Shown piece after piece: positions 54,364 to 63,983 of a stretch of 64,000 bases of DNA. Made by a program: the position numbers and the translations under genes. Positions within the stretch are counted from its first letter, which is position 1; each line of letters opens with the position of its first letter. Location: NCBI RefSeq assembly GCF_900128455.1, contig NZ_LT635783.1, positions 214,981 through 278,980 on the forward strand. The letters are read 5' to 3'. The stretch is from Bacteroides mediterraneensis. GTDB lineage: Bacteria > Bacteroidota > Bacteroidia > Bacteroidales > Bacteroidaceae. The notes beneath the pieces are model-generated. The model was not told the origin of the DNA. It searched no databases and was given only the letters and a program-made list of their open reading frames with translations.

Positions 54364-55749
54364 TCAATTACCGTATAGTGTAAGCTCTCCCAGGTTGAAC
54401 CAAGAGCCTCCTCCACTGGTCATGGAGCCTGCGGTACTTGTCAGCACGGCAAAACGGAAATGAGTAAATTTGTTGGCTGCACGGTAGATAGGAGAAGAAT
54501 ACTGCTGGTTTGCACCCGTAGGAAGCCCGCTTTTAATCTCTCCCAGTTCGGTCCATGCTTTTCCATCTGTGCTGGTAAACAGCTTGATGTGGGTCGGGGC
54601 TGCATTTCCGTTTTCAAAGCGGGTCCAATAGTCCAGCTTGATGGATTGGATAGGAGCAGTCAGTGTCACATCAATGTAGTTACCGTAAGTGGCATTTGTC
54701 ACTGGTGTACCCCAGTTGGAGTGGAAGTGCAGGCCGGCGCCGAGACCGTCAATCAGACCAGCATAACCCGTTCCGTCACCTTCAGCAATGGAGTTTGCCT
54801 TAAATTGGCTGGCTTTCAGCACCAGTTTGTCTGGAGAGTAAGAAACACCCAACAGAACGGTTTTTTGAGTCGCTTTGATTTCCAGGCCTTCCACGCTGGG
54901 GTTGGAAATGGTAAGAGGAAGAATATATTCTCCCATTTGCAGGGCAGTCCGATTGAAAGTGACCTCCATTGTGGCAGTAGTGGCCGCTTCGGCGAAAGTT
55001 ACCACACCATTGTTGGGCAGGGTGTAAGCGTTTGCCGGAAGTTGTTGGTAACGGTTACCGTTCTGTGCATTGTATTTCTTGAAAGCCTCTACCGCTTCTT
55101 CGTTGCAAGTCACGCTGCATTTCAATCCCCAGGCATTCGGAGTGGGCAGGGCCAGTTCCACCGTATGGGTCTGTTTGGCTTCCCCCTTGGAAGTGAACTG
55201 GACGGCACTTACGAATCCGGTACTGGTCAGTTTGAGCGAAGGAGCCTTGATGTCGGGAGCAATGATGAGCAAGCTGTCGTGTACGGAAGCCCCGTTGCCG
55301 TGGAGCAGCAAGGGCAAGGCATATTTCTGTCCGTGATTGCTTTCCTGCAGTTTCAAGATGTCTCTTGTTTTCAACACGACGTTCATTATTTTGTAGCGTT
55401 CCTGTGCCGAGAATTGCAGTTCCTCGTTCGGCATTGTATAATATGCGGCAGGCAGATAAGCATATTTCAGTGCATTGTTGGTACAATATGCCTGAAAAGC
55501 TTCTTCCGTCATCGGGACAAGTGTTCCGTTGGCGGGTACATCCCCCTTGCTTCCGGTTTTCATGATGGAAATAGGGATGGTTCCTTCCGCTTCGGTAGTA
55601 TATAATTCCGTGTTACGGATGCCTGCATCCTTGATGTTCAATACGCAATGGTATTGTGCAGGGAACAGTTCGTCATATTTTTCGCAACTGGATAGGGCCA
55701 ATGTGCCTCCTAAGACACAGATTGCCCCAAATAGATTATGTAGTTTCAT
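54364..55749 (-). CDS. DUF1735/discoidin-domain surface lipoprotein (PUL 2)
   Basis: 461 residues; lipobox GTLALSSC followed by EKYDEL. Two DUF1735 (BT_3987-like) domains lie at about 35-160 and 190-300 (EEAFQAYCTNNALKYAYLPAAYYTMPN; EEAVEAFKKYNAQNGNRYQQLPANAYTLPN; these two segments resemble each other). A C-terminal F5/8 type C domain (about 310-461) includes LKLDYWTRF-type strands and IKLFTSTDGKAWTELGEI. It is a glycan-binding accessory to SusD, in the position of SusE. It lies 12 bases after the susD stop and 81 bases before the protease gene. Confidence 0.85.
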   Translation of the reverse strand: MKLHNLFGAICVLGGTLALSSCEKYDELFPAQYHCVLNIKDAGIRNTELYTTEAEGTIPISIMKTGSKGDVPANGTLVPMTEEAFQAYCTNNALKYAYLPAAYYTMPNEELQFSAQERYKIMNVVLKTRDILKLQESNHGQKYALPLLLHGNGASVHDSLLIIAPDIKAPSLKLTSTGFVSAVQFTSKGEAKQTHTVELALPTPNAWGLKCSVTCNEEAVEAFKKYNAQNGNRYQQLPANAYTLPNNGVVTFAEAATTATMEVTFNRTALQMGEYILPLTISNPSVEGLEIKATQKTVLLGVSYSPDKLVLKASQFKANSIAEGDGTGYAGLIDGLGAGLHFHSNWGTPVTNATYGNYIDVTLTAPIQSIKLDYWTRFENGNAAPTHIKLFTSTDGKAWTELGEIKSGLPTGANQQYSSPIYRAANKFTHFRFAVLTSTAGSMTSGGGSWFNLGELTLYGN

Positions 55750-55761
55750 ATTAAATACTTT

Positions 55762-57696
55762 TTAATAGCCTGGTGCCTGAATAAGTTGTGGGTTTTTGTA
55801 AACTTCATTTTCAAAAACAGGAAGGAAATACATGCGGTTCGTCCATTTGAAATTCTGGCTGATAACCACCGGCGTGTTGAATTCCTCAAAGGTCGGGTCG
55901 AGCTTGCTCATGGCATTGAGTCCCTTGCGTACGCCGGCACCCATGTATTCTGGGGCAATCATCCAGCGGCGGATGTCGTAGTAACGGTGACCTTCTCCCC
56001 ACAGCTCGACAAAGCGTTCATTCTGTACCCATTTCATGATAGGCATGTCGTTGGTGACGTCTTTGGCTTCGAGGTTTCTGATTCCGGCACGCTGACGGAT
56101 AATATTCAGCTGTTCCAGGGCCTTAGAAGTTTCACCGAGAGCTGCATAACATTCGGCCAGATTCAGATACAATTCGGCCATACGGATCAGTGGTCTCGGC
56201 TTGTCCTGCTTTTCTTCGGCACTGGCAGTCCAGGCGAACGTAGGCTCAATGAACTTTTGAGACAGGTAACCGGTCACACAGTTATCGCGGTTGAACAAGG
56301 ACGGATTGTAACCGTGAAGTTCCGATTTGCGCATTTCCAGTTTCAAGGGCTGTCCACCATAGACACGGCTTCCCATGTCGCCGCCATCGAATGCAATCCA
56401 GGCATAGAAGCGGGGCTCACGATGAGCATTCAGTTTGATGATGTCACTGCGATTGTTTACGCCGGCACTCTGGAACCATTCATTCTCACGATAGAATTTT
56501 TCGTCTTTTTCGATGGGCACTCCGTTTTCTGTGTAGAATTGCTCCACTGTATTTAGAGTGGGGGATACTCCGGAATATCCGGCTTTCCAAGTTCCCTGGT
56601 TGTTTTTGATGACACGGTGCGGAAGAGAACCGATAATCATGGTTCCCTGGTTGGCATGTCCCCAGATGGTTTCGCGGTTACCTTCCTTATAGCGGGTGGT
56701 GACCACGTATCGCATCAGCTGTACGCGTTCCATGAATTCTTTGTCCTTGTCGGCTGTTCCACCACTTTCGCTCTTGAAAGGAACGAACGGGAGCGGCAGA
56801 TTGGCTTGTTTATACAAGATGCGTGCATCTTCCAGGCTGAACAGTTTATGTCCGGCTGCTTTTGCGGCTTCAATGGCTTCCAGACAGGCCTTCTTGGCTG
56901 CTTCCCATTTCTTGGGGTCGTATTGTTTGCTGATTAGTTCCTTGCCATAGCCCGGAGTCTCGAAATTCGTGTTTTCCCAGTCCTTGTAAGGGAAGCTGCC
57001 GTTGTATAGCGGAGAAGCGGCATATACCAGCAGGCGGGCCTTCAGGGCTTTGGCCATGACCGAAGTGGCTCTTCCCCATTCATCCCCGCTGCGGGTGGCA
57101 GGAAGCTGTCCGTCTTCGCAGACCTCATCGAATTTCTGGCAAATCCAGTCTTTCACGTAGTCGAAGTGCATACGTCCCCTGTACTCTGATTCAGGAGTAG
57201 CCTGGTCGATATAGGTGTCGGTAATAGGGCAAGGACCATAGGCTATCAATGTAGCCATGTGGTAGTACGCCAGCAGGAAGTTGGCTTCTGCTGCCCATGC
57301 CCTTTTCTGTTCGTCTGTCACTCCTCTGGCATTAGGCAGTTCCTGCAGGAAGAGCAGACACTGTCCGATGAAGCGGTAGTTGCTTCCCCAGCTCCATCCG
57401 TCGGCGATGTTGGTCGGGAGGTTCAAGTCCCAGGTAATTTTTTGTGAACCGGTGTTCCACAGAGGAGGAAGCACGTATTCATCAGCACCGGCTTCCACCG
57501 TCTGATAATCGAACGGACTTCTCACTCCTCCGTAGCAGGAGAAAAGAAAGCCCAGTGTGGCTTCCGGGTCTTTGGTGGCATCTGGCAAGGAGGCTTGTTC
57601 GGGTGGTACTACGTCGAGGTAGTTACATGAAGTGGTTCCTCCACATAAAGCCAGTGAGAGTAAGGCGATTTTTCCTATGTTTTTAAAAGTCTTCAT
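55762..57696 (-). CDS. SusD-like glycan-binding lipoprotein (PUL 2)
   Basis: 644 residues; lipobox LCGGTTSC followed by NYLDVVPPE, the classic SusD start. EANFLLAYYHMATLIAYGPCPIT, the ALKARLLVYAASPLYNG helix and the C-terminal NERFVELWGEGHRYYDIRRWMI confirm the RagB/SusD fold. It is the outer-membrane glycan-binding partner of the adjacent SusC, from which it is separated by 14 bases. Confidence 0.95.
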   Translation of the reverse strand: MKTFKNIGKIALLSLALCGGTTSCNYLDVVPPEQASLPDATKDPEATLGFLFSCYGGVRSPFDYQTVEAGADEYVLPPLWNTGSQKITWDLNLPTNIADGWSWGSNYRFIGQCLLFLQELPNARGVTDEQKRAWAAEANFLLAYYHMATLIAYGPCPITDTYIDQATPESEYRGRMHFDYVKDWICQKFDEVCEDGQLPATRSGDEWGRATSVMAKALKARLLVYAASPLYNGSFPYKDWENTNFETPGYGKELISKQYDPKKWEAAKKACLEAIEAAKAAGHKLFSLEDARILYKQANLPLPFVPFKSESGGTADKDKEFMERVQLMRYVVTTRYKEGNRETIWGHANQGTMIIGSLPHRVIKNNQGTWKAGYSGVSPTLNTVEQFYTENGVPIEKDEKFYRENEWFQSAGVNNRSDIIKLNAHREPRFYAWIAFDGGDMGSRVYGGQPLKLEMRKSELHGYNPSLFNRDNCVTGYLSQKFIEPTFAWTASAEEKQDKPRPLIRMAELYLNLAECYAALGETSKALEQLNIIRQRAGIRNLEAKDVTNDMPIMKWVQNERFVELWGEGHRYYDIRRWMIAPEYMGAGVRKGLNAMSKLDPTFEEFNTPVVISQNFKWTNRMYFLPVFENEVYKNPQLIQAPGY

Positions 57697-57710
57697 CGTA
57701 ATTAGATTTT

Positions 57711-60700
57711 TTAGAAAGTTAACTGTAATCCGATATTAAACGTTCTCTGTAAGGGGTAGCTGTTCCATGCCAGTTCCGGGTCCCACAACTTGAACGGACT
57801 GAATACGAACAGGTTATTTCCGCTGAAGTACACGCGGGCATGCTTGAAGCGGTATCCGATTTCCAGCGTCTTGAAGCGGATAAAGTTACCGTTTCTCATC
57901 CAGTAGGTGCTGGCCTGGGTGTTGTTGGCCGTCTGTGCGTCGGTCAGTCCCAGACGCGGATACGCCGCATTGGGGTTCGGGTTGGCTTCAGTCCAGTAAT
58001 CATCCGCAATGAACTGCATGACGTTGAAGTCGTCTTGTCCGAACGGAGTGATACCGCTGATCATGAGGGTACGCATGGCCGAACCGTTGAAGAATACGCC
58101 GAAATTGAATCCTTTGTAGTCGATGTTCATGCCCAGACCGTACTGGATGCGCGGCATGTTGCCGTATTCTGAAATCATGACTTGGTCTTCTGTGTTGATG
58201 ATGCCGTCACCGTTTACGTCGCGGTATTTCACGTCGCCTACCATTACGCTACTTCCCAAGTTTTGTGTCGGGCTGTTGTCAATCTCTTCCTGGCTTTGGA
58301 ACAGTCCGTCGGCGATGTAACCTTTCTGGTGGCTCAAAGGTTTGCCGGTCACGGTCTGCCAAGTATAAGGATAGAGCGGTTCGTCGTAGTCTACGTATTT
58401 ATTCTGGGTGTAGGTAAAGTTTCCTTGGAAGTCTACGGCCAGGTCTTTGTTGAACTGCTTGCGGTAGTTGACGCTGAGTTCATATCCCCAGTTGTTTACT
58501 TTTCCTTTGTTGCTCCAAGGTTTGGCAGAGTCATATCCCAGAGACTGCGGCCATGCCTCGCGGTGCAGCAGGATGTTGTAGCGCTTGTCATAGAAGAAGT
58601 CGAAGGTCAGGCTCAAGCTGCGGAACAGTTCCATGTCGAAACCGACGTCCAGTTTTTTCACACGTTCCCATCCGGCGTTCTGCACGGCATACTGAGTGAC
58701 CACAGGACCGTATTTGGTGACATTCAGGTCTTCTCCAAAGGTGGCTCCCGGGCGACCGTCGCCAATCACATTCACCTGGTCGATGTACAAGAAGTGAGGT
58801 GAGCCTTCAGGACCGGTTTCGTCGCTACCTACCAGACCGTAGGAACCTCTCAGCTTCAAAGACGATATGACCTTGCTGAGGGGAGCGAAGAATTTCTCGT
58901 TGGAAACCACCCATCCCAGAGAGATGGCCGGGAAGAATTCAAAGCGGTCGCCTTTTGCCAGACGCTCGGTACCGTTGTAACCGAAGTTGATTTCAGCCAG
59001 ATAACGCTGGTCGAAGTCGTAGGTGAAACGTCCGGAGAAACCTTGGTTGCGGTTCGGCAGCACGGCATTCCGGTATTCACGCTGCATATAGAGCAACATA
59101 CCGCTTACGCTATGTTTTCCGAAACGGCGTTGATAGTCGAGGGTAAACTGCAGGAAGAAAGTGTTGTCACCGTCTTTTGTGATGTCCGACTGTGAGATAT
59201 AGTCTGTTCCGCTTGTACCCAGTCTTTCCAGGGTATATTCTCCTGTAGAAGGATTGAAACTTCCGTCTTTAATGCGGTAGTAGTAGGGTTCGATGCTGCG
59301 GCTATACCAGTTGGACGACCAGTTCTTGAAGTTGACCAAAGCCGTGGCACTCAGTCCCTTGGTGATGAAATCAAGCTGCTGGCTGATTTTCAAAGAGGTG
59401 TTCAAGGTATTTTCCTGCATCTGCTTGTAAGAAGAGAGCATGTAGGCATACGGGTTGGTGCGCAGGTTGGTTCCGCTCAGGATGGCATTACCGAAACGGA
59501 TATGTGTGTCGCCTTCCTCTGCCGGGAATGTGACAGGGAAGTTGATCGGGTTGGTGGTCAGGGCCATCTTGAACAAATCGGATGTATTATAGTTAGGACC
59601 CTGGTTGTTGCGTATCTGCGCATTCATTCGTAAGTCTACGGTCGTAGTAGACGTCAGCTTGTATTTGATGTTGTTCTGGAAGTTGTAGCTCCAGTTGTTG
59701 ATGTTGTTGTTATAAGAATATACTTTTCGGGTATTCAGCAATCCGGAGTCATGGTTGGCCTGGATACTCATGTAGTAAGTGGCTCTGGAACCACCACCCT
59801 GTACGTTGATATTGGCCCGTTGGCTCATAGCCATGTCTTTGAAAATCACGTCATTCCATTTCACGCTGGGATACATGTAGGGATTGGTGCCCAGGCGGGT
59901 GTTTTCAATCTGTTCTTGCGAATATTTGGGGGCTACGCCCGGATTGCGGGTGGTCTGTGCCTCGTTGTACATTTCCATCCAGGTGGCACCGTCCACGAAG
60001 TCCGGGAAATTGGTCATGACGTTGAACGCGTTTTCCACCGTCACGTTAATCTGTGTACGTTCATTTTCCCGTCCCGATTTGGTGGTAATCAACATTACAC
60101 CGTTGGCACCGCGGGCACCGTAGATGGCGGTTGCCGAAGCATCTTTCAGGATAGAGAAACTTTCAATGGTTTCCGCCGGAATGTTGTTCAGGTCGGCAGC
60201 CGAGATTTCCACGTCGTCCAGCATAATCAGCGGAGTAGCTCTTCCGCCGAACGTGCCGATACCGCGGATATAGAATTCGGCAGCCTGTCCCGGCGCACCG
60301 CTGGAAGTCTTGGCGATGACACCTGCCAGCTTACCGGCAAGGGCATTGGTCAAAGAAGAGGTAGGGGTGACAAGAGAAGAACCTTTTACACTGGTGATAG
60401 AACCGGTGACACTGACTTTTTTCTGCGTACCGGCACCGACTACTACGACTTCGTCCAGCATCTCATTGTCCGACCGCAGTTTCACGTTGATGACACCGAG
60501 GTCGGCCACGGAAATCTCACGGGTTTTGTAACCGATAAAGCTGACCACCAGGATGTCTTTGCTGGTGGCTTCGATAGAATAATTACCCTCAAGGTCGGAA
60601 ATGACGCCGGTATTTTTCCCTTTCAGGACAATGTTGGCTCCGATGATAGGCGTTCCGTCGGAAGCATCGGTAATGGTACCGGTGATGGTTCGTTTTCTGG

Positions 60701-60863
60701 GACTTTGTGCAGTAGCCTCGATGTCTTTGGTTTCATGAAAGGAAACTGCTGGAAGGGGGCTTGCATCGAGTGTGGCACTGGATACAGCCCAGGAGGAAAG
60801 AGGTAGCATACATAATGCCAGTCCAAGTTTTTTTCCAAACTTGTTCGTTTTTCCTTGTTGCAT
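57711..60863 (-). CDS. SusC-like TonB-dependent outer-membrane transporter (PUL 2)
   Basis: 1050 residues. The signal peptide region (LGLALCMLPLSSWAVSSA) is preceded by a basic start. Carboxypeptidase-regulatory-like domain (TITGTITDASDGTPIIGANIVLKGKNTG), the segment DEVVVVGAGTQKKVSVTGSI, the plug (PLIMLDDVEISAADLNNIPAETIESFSILKDASATAIYGARGANGV) and a barrel ending FNIGLQLTF. It imports a glycan or glycopeptide for PUL 2. No regulator or anti-sigma gene is adjacent. The upstream 330 bases are very AT-rich. Confidence 0.95.
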   Translation of the reverse strand: MQQGKTNKFGKKLGLALCMLPLSSWAVSSATLDASPLPAVSFHETKDIEATAQSPRKRTITGTITDASDGTPIIGANIVLKGKNTGVISDLEGNYSIEATSKDILVVSFIGYKTREISVADLGVINVKLRSDNEMLDEVVVVGAGTQKKVSVTGSITSVKGSSLVTPTSSLTNALAGKLAGVIAKTSSGAPGQAAEFYIRGIGTFGGRATPLIMLDDVEISAADLNNIPAETIESFSILKDASATAIYGARGANGVMLITTKSGRENERTQINVTVENAFNVMTNFPDFVDGATWMEMYNEAQTTRNPGVAPKYSQEQIENTRLGTNPYMYPSVKWNDVIFKDMAMSQRANINVQGGGSRATYYMSIQANHDSGLLNTRKVYSYNNNINNWSYNFQNNIKYKLTSTTTVDLRMNAQIRNNQGPNYNTSDLFKMALTTNPINFPVTFPAEEGDTHIRFGNAILSGTNLRTNPYAYMLSSYKQMQENTLNTSLKISQQLDFITKGLSATALVNFKNWSSNWYSRSIEPYYYRIKDGSFNPSTGEYTLERLGTSGTDYISQSDITKDGDNTFFLQFTLDYQRRFGKHSVSGMLLYMQREYRNAVLPNRNQGFSGRFTYDFDQRYLAEINFGYNGTERLAKGDRFEFFPAISLGWVVSNEKFFAPLSKVISSLKLRGSYGLVGSDETGPEGSPHFLYIDQVNVIGDGRPGATFGEDLNVTKYGPVVTQYAVQNAGWERVKKLDVGFDMELFRSLSLTFDFFYDKRYNILLHREAWPQSLGYDSAKPWSNKGKVNNWGYELSVNYRKQFNKDLAVDFQGNFTYTQNKYVDYDEPLYPYTWQTVTGKPLSHQKGYIADGLFQSQEEIDNSPTQNLGSSVMVGDVKYRDVNGDGIINTEDQVMISEYGNMPRIQYGLGMNIDYKGFNFGVFFNGSAMRTLMISGITPFGQDDFNVMQFIADDYWTEANPNPNAAYPRLGLTDAQTANNTQASTYWMRNGNFIRFKTLEIGYRFKHARVYFSGNNLFVFSPFKLWDPELAWNSYPLQRTFNIGLQLTF

Positions 60864-61197
60864 GTCAGTAAAATTAAGGTTATTAAATTTAGGTATTAAG
60901 CTCTTGTGGAAGAGGTTTCAAGGTAAAAAATGGTAAGGGTGTAATAAGGTTGTTCAGTTTTCGTTTTTTGGGGTTTTTAGGTTACAAGGTTTAATAATGT
61001 AATTTTTTGATTATATATTTCTGTTTAGTATTAATTCTTGGTTTTATATTTTTGGTTTGTCGCAAAAATATAGTAATGGAATATATGAAAGAAATATTTT
61101 TTATTAATAAATGAAAAATAAAAATTTTTAATTTAGGAGGAAGGAGATGTTTTGTGTTGAGAATCAATGGTTTACAGGTTCTGGGTAAGGTGTCAAA
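60864..61197. other. AT-rich region upstream of PUL 2 susC
   Basis: About 330 bases, strongly A+T-rich, with the susC promoter expected near the gene. No exact TAnnTTTG element and no convincing coding sequence seen; small open frames here have no protein-like composition. Confidence 0.4.
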
Positions 61198-61237
61198 AAA
61201 ACGCACTTGCGTTTGCTCTTAAACGCAAGTGCGTTTT
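61198..61237 (-). terminator. Tandem terminator hairpin A downstream of pfkA
   Basis: A perfect 17-bp stem (AAAACGCACTTGCGTTT at 61198-61214, AAACGCAAGTGCGTTTT at 61221-61237) with a 6-base loop. On the minus strand it is followed by a T-run (61195-61201 overlaps the arm). Confidence 0.8.
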
Positions 61238-61241
61238 GCAC

Positions 61242-61281
61242 AAAACGTCCTTGCGTTTGAGGTAAAACGTAAGGACGTTTT
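61242..61281. terminator. Tandem terminator hairpin B downstream of pfkA
   Basis: A 17-bp stem with one mismatch (AAAACGTCCTTGCGTTT at 61242-61258, AAACGTAAGGACGTTTT at 61265-61281), 6-base loop. It resembles hairpin A in layout and sequence and lies 4 bases from it. It is flanked by a T-run on the plus side. Confidence 0.75.
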
Positions 61282-61315
61282 TTCAGGGATGATTTTATGC
61301 GTATAAACCGTATAT

Positions 61316-62326
61316 TTATCCGAAACAGATACCCATCCGGCGGCCCTGTACCACCAGGTCGTGCTCTTCCGTCACCAGTTTCAGCTTTCCGGCCACTTCG
61401 CTCAGTGGTACCGAATCAATGGCGTTTCCTTTCAAGGCCACCATCCGTCCGAACAGGCCCTGTGCAATCAGCTCGGTGGCATGTCCTCCCATGCGTGTGG
61501 CCAGGTTACGGTCGTAGGCCGTAGGACTTCCTCCGCGCTGGATGTAGCCCAGCACCGTTTCGCGTGTCTCGAATCCTGTTTCGTATTCGATTTCTTCGGC
61601 AATGTATTGTGCCGCTTTTTTGCCTCCCAGCGTAGGAATACCTTCTGCCACCACCACGATGGAGTAGGGCTTACCCTTTTTGAGCCGGTTGATGATGGCA
61701 TCGCCGATGCGGTGGATGTCGAACGGGATTTCCGGCAGCAGGATGATGTCACCTCCTCCAGCCATGCCCGAATAAAGGGCAATCCATCCGGCCTTGTGTC
61801 CCATCACTTCAATGACCATGACCCGCTGGTGCGCGCTGGCCGTGGAGTGCAGGCGGTCGATGGCATCGGTGGCGATGGATACTGCCGAGTCGAATCCGAA
61901 CGACACGTCGGTTCCCCACACGTCGTTGTCGATGGTTTTAGGAATGCTCACCACATTGACTCCCGTTTCCGCCAGTTTGGCCGCGGTCTTCTGGGTGCCG
62001 TTACCGCCGATGCACACGATGCAGTCCAGCTGCCGGTCGCGGATGGTCTGTAGCAGGAGAGCAGGCTTGTCTTCCGAGACGGCAGTTCCCTTCTTCTTGA
62101 AAGGTTTTTCACGCGAGGTGCCGAGAATGGTCCCTCCCAGATTGAGCAGTCCGGTGAGCGAACTCTCGTCCATCGGAATGATGTCGTTGTCCAGCAGGCC
62201 CCGGAAGCCGCTGCGGATGCCATACACCTCCATTCCGTAATGATTGATGGCTGTCTTGCAAACCCCTCGGATTGTAGCATTTATGCCCGGACAGTCACCC
62301 CCTGAAGTCAAGATTCCTATCTTCAT
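61316..62326 (-). CDS. pfkA: 6-phosphofructokinase (PfkA family)
   Basis: 336 residues from ATG 62326 (MKIGILTSGGDCPG). An in-frame upstream extension of 42 codons has no typical sequence and overlaps the promoter region. It phosphorylates fructose 6-phosphate in glycolysis. Visible motifs: GGDCPGINA (9-17), phosphoryl-donor loop GGNGT (107-111), catalytic PKTIDND (129-135, Asp133), MGHKAGWIAL, and EIEYETGFETRETVLGYIQRGG. The donor loop has Gly at the position that is Asp in PPi-dependent enzymes, but Lys130 where classical ATP enzymes have Gly. Divergent from the GH3-family gene and ended by tandem hairpins. Confidence 0.93.
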   Translation of the reverse strand: MKIGILTSGGDCPGINATIRGVCKTAINHYGMEVYGIRSGFRGLLDNDIIPMDESSLTGLLNLGGTILGTSREKPFKKKGTAVSEDKPALLLQTIRDRQLDCIVCIGGNGTQKTAAKLAETGVNVVSIPKTIDNDVWGTDVSFGFDSAVSIATDAIDRLHSTASAHQRVMVIEVMGHKAGWIALYSGMAGGGDIILLPEIPFDIHRIGDAIINRLKKGKPYSIVVVAEGIPTLGGKKAAQYIAEEIEYETGFETRETVLGYIQRGGSPTAYDRNLATRMGGHATELIAQGLFGRMVALKGNAIDSVPLSEVAGKLKLVTEEHDLVVQGRRMGICFG

Positions 62327-62372
62327 GTTTTGTGGTATTAATCGATTGTGTGGTAAAGGTAAGAAAAAACTG

Positions 62373-62442
62373 TATATTTGTCGTGAGGGAGGAAAAAATA
62401 ATGTTCCTGCCTGCTGAATTAGGCAGAAAAAATCTACCTTTG
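62373..62442 (+). promoter_or_regulatory. Promoter region of the GH3-family gene
   Basis: Two exact TAnnTTTG elements on the plus strand: TATATTTG (62373-62380) and TACCTTTG (62435-62442), the second 36 bases before the ATG. On the minus strand TACCTTTA near 62353 is a near match for pfkA. Confidence 0.5.
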
Positions 62443-62477
62443 CAACTGCCACAATAAGGATTTGAAATTTAAAACGA

Positions 62478-63983
62478 ATGAATTCAACAAAGTTAATAGG
62501 AAAGATATTTGCTCCCAGACAGAGAGAAATCGACCTTTATGGGACAAAGGCCGAAGAAATTCAGGACCGCGTATTCCGAAAACTGATACAGAGAGCTTCC
62601 GCCACGGAGTGGGGCACAAAATATGATTTCAACCAGATCCGGAACTATACGGATTTCCAGCGGGTTCCGGTGCAGACCTATGAAGATGTGAAAGGATATG
62701 TAGACCGCATGCGCCACGGAGAAAAGAATGTGCTGTGGCCGGGAAAAGTCATCTGGTATGCCAAGTCGTCGGGTACCACCAACGACAAGAGCAAGTTTAT
62801 TCCTGTCAGTCCGGAAGGTCTGAAAGGTATTCATTACCGGGGAGGCACGGATGCGGTGGCACTTTATCTGCGCGAAAATCCGCAGAGCCGCTTCTTCTCG
62901 GGAAAGGGTTTGATTCTGGGCGGAAGCCACAGTCCGAACTACAACGTGAAGGACAGTCTGGTGGGTGACCTCTCGGCCATCCTGATTCAGAACATCAATC
63001 CGCTGGTCAACCTGATTCGGGTGCCGAAAAAGGAGATAGCCCTGCTGAGTGAGTTCGAAGAGAAGGTAGAACGCATTGCCGATACCACGATTCACCAGAA
63101 TGTGACCAACCTGTCGGGGGTACCTTCGTGGATGCTGGCTGTGATACATCGTATTCTGGAGAAAACCGGAGCCAAACATCTGAACGAGGTATGGCCAAAT
63201 CTGGAAGTGTTCTTCCATGGGGGCGTATGCTTTACGCCCTACCGTGAACAGTACAAGCAGCTGATTCCTTCCGACAAGATGCATTACATGGAGACGTATA
63301 ATGCCAGCGAAGGTTTCTTCGGCTTGCAGAGTGACCTGCACGACCCGGCCATGTTGCTGATGATTGACTACGATGTGTTCTATGAGTTCATTCCGCTGGA
63401 AGACATTGACAAACCGAATCCGGCCATCGTGCCGCTTTGGGGTGTGGAAGTGGGACGTAACTATGCGATGGTCATCACGACCTCGTGCGGCTTGTGGCGT
63501 TACCTCATCGGTGACACGGTGAAATTTACGCAGAAGAATCCTTACAAATTCATCATTTCCGGCCGTACGAAGCACTTTATCAACGCCTTCGGTGAGGAAC
63601 TGATGGTGGACAATGCCGAAAAGGGGCTGGAGCGTGCCTGCAAGGAAACGGGGGCGCAGGTGCTGGAATATACGGCGGCACCGGTGTTCATGGATGCCAA
63701 TGCCAAATGCCGTCACCAGTGGCTGATTGAGTTCAGTGTGATGCCCGATTCGCTGGAGAAATTCACGCAGGTGCTCGATACAGCCTTGCAGGAAATCAAC
63801 TCGGACTACGAAGCCAAACGGCATAAGGACATCACCTTGCAGCGGCTGGAAGTGATTGTGGCCCGTGAGGGACTGTTCCACGACTGGCTGAAACAAAAAG
63901 GCAAGCTGGGCGGACAGCACAAGGTGCCCCGTCTGAGCAACAGCCGTGATTATATTGAAGAAATGTTGAAACTGAATAACTAG
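62478..63983 (+). CDS. GH3 auxin-responsive-promoter family protein (acyl-adenylate-forming)
   Basis: 501 residues. The motif WYAKSSGTTNDKSKFIPVS is the ATP-binding loop of the ANL-type GH3 family, with METYNASEGFFGLQ (adenine and metal contacts) and VITTSCGLWRYLIGDTVKF later, then SGRTKHFINAFGEELMVDNAEKGL at the hinge to the C-terminal domain. Plant members conjugate amino acids to hormones. The substrate of the Bacteroidetes proteins is unknown. No signal peptide, so cytosolic. It is divergent from pfkA and ends 17 bases before the window edge. Confidence 0.88.
   Translation: MNSTKLIGKIFAPRQREIDLYGTKAEEIQDRVFRKLIQRASATEWGTKYDFNQIRNYTDFQRVPVQTYEDVKGYVDRMRHGEKNVLWPGKVIWYAKSSGTTNDKSKFIPVSPEGLKGIHYRGGTDAVALYLRENPQSRFFSGKGLILGGSHSPNYNVKDSLVGDLSAILIQNINPLVNLIRVPKKEIALLSEFEEKVERIADTTIHQNVTNLSGVPSWMLAVIHRILEKTGAKHLNEVWPNLEVFFHGGVCFTPYREQYKQLIPSDKMHYMETYNASEGFFGLQSDLHDPAMLLMIDYDVFYEFIPLEDIDKPNPAIVPLWGVEVGRNYAMVITTSCGLWRYLIGDTVKFTQKNPYKFIISGRTKHFINAFGEELMVDNAEKGLERACKETGAQVLEYTAAPVFMDANAKCRHQWLIEFSVMPDSLEKFTQVLDTALQEINSDYEAKRHKDITLQRLEVIVAREGLFHDWLKQKGKLGGQHKVPRLSNSRDYIEEMLKLNN

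Noticed and set aside
62493..63920. 475-codon minus-strand frame opposite the GH3-family gene
   Set aside because: Shadow of a gene with clear family motifs; no recognisable domain.
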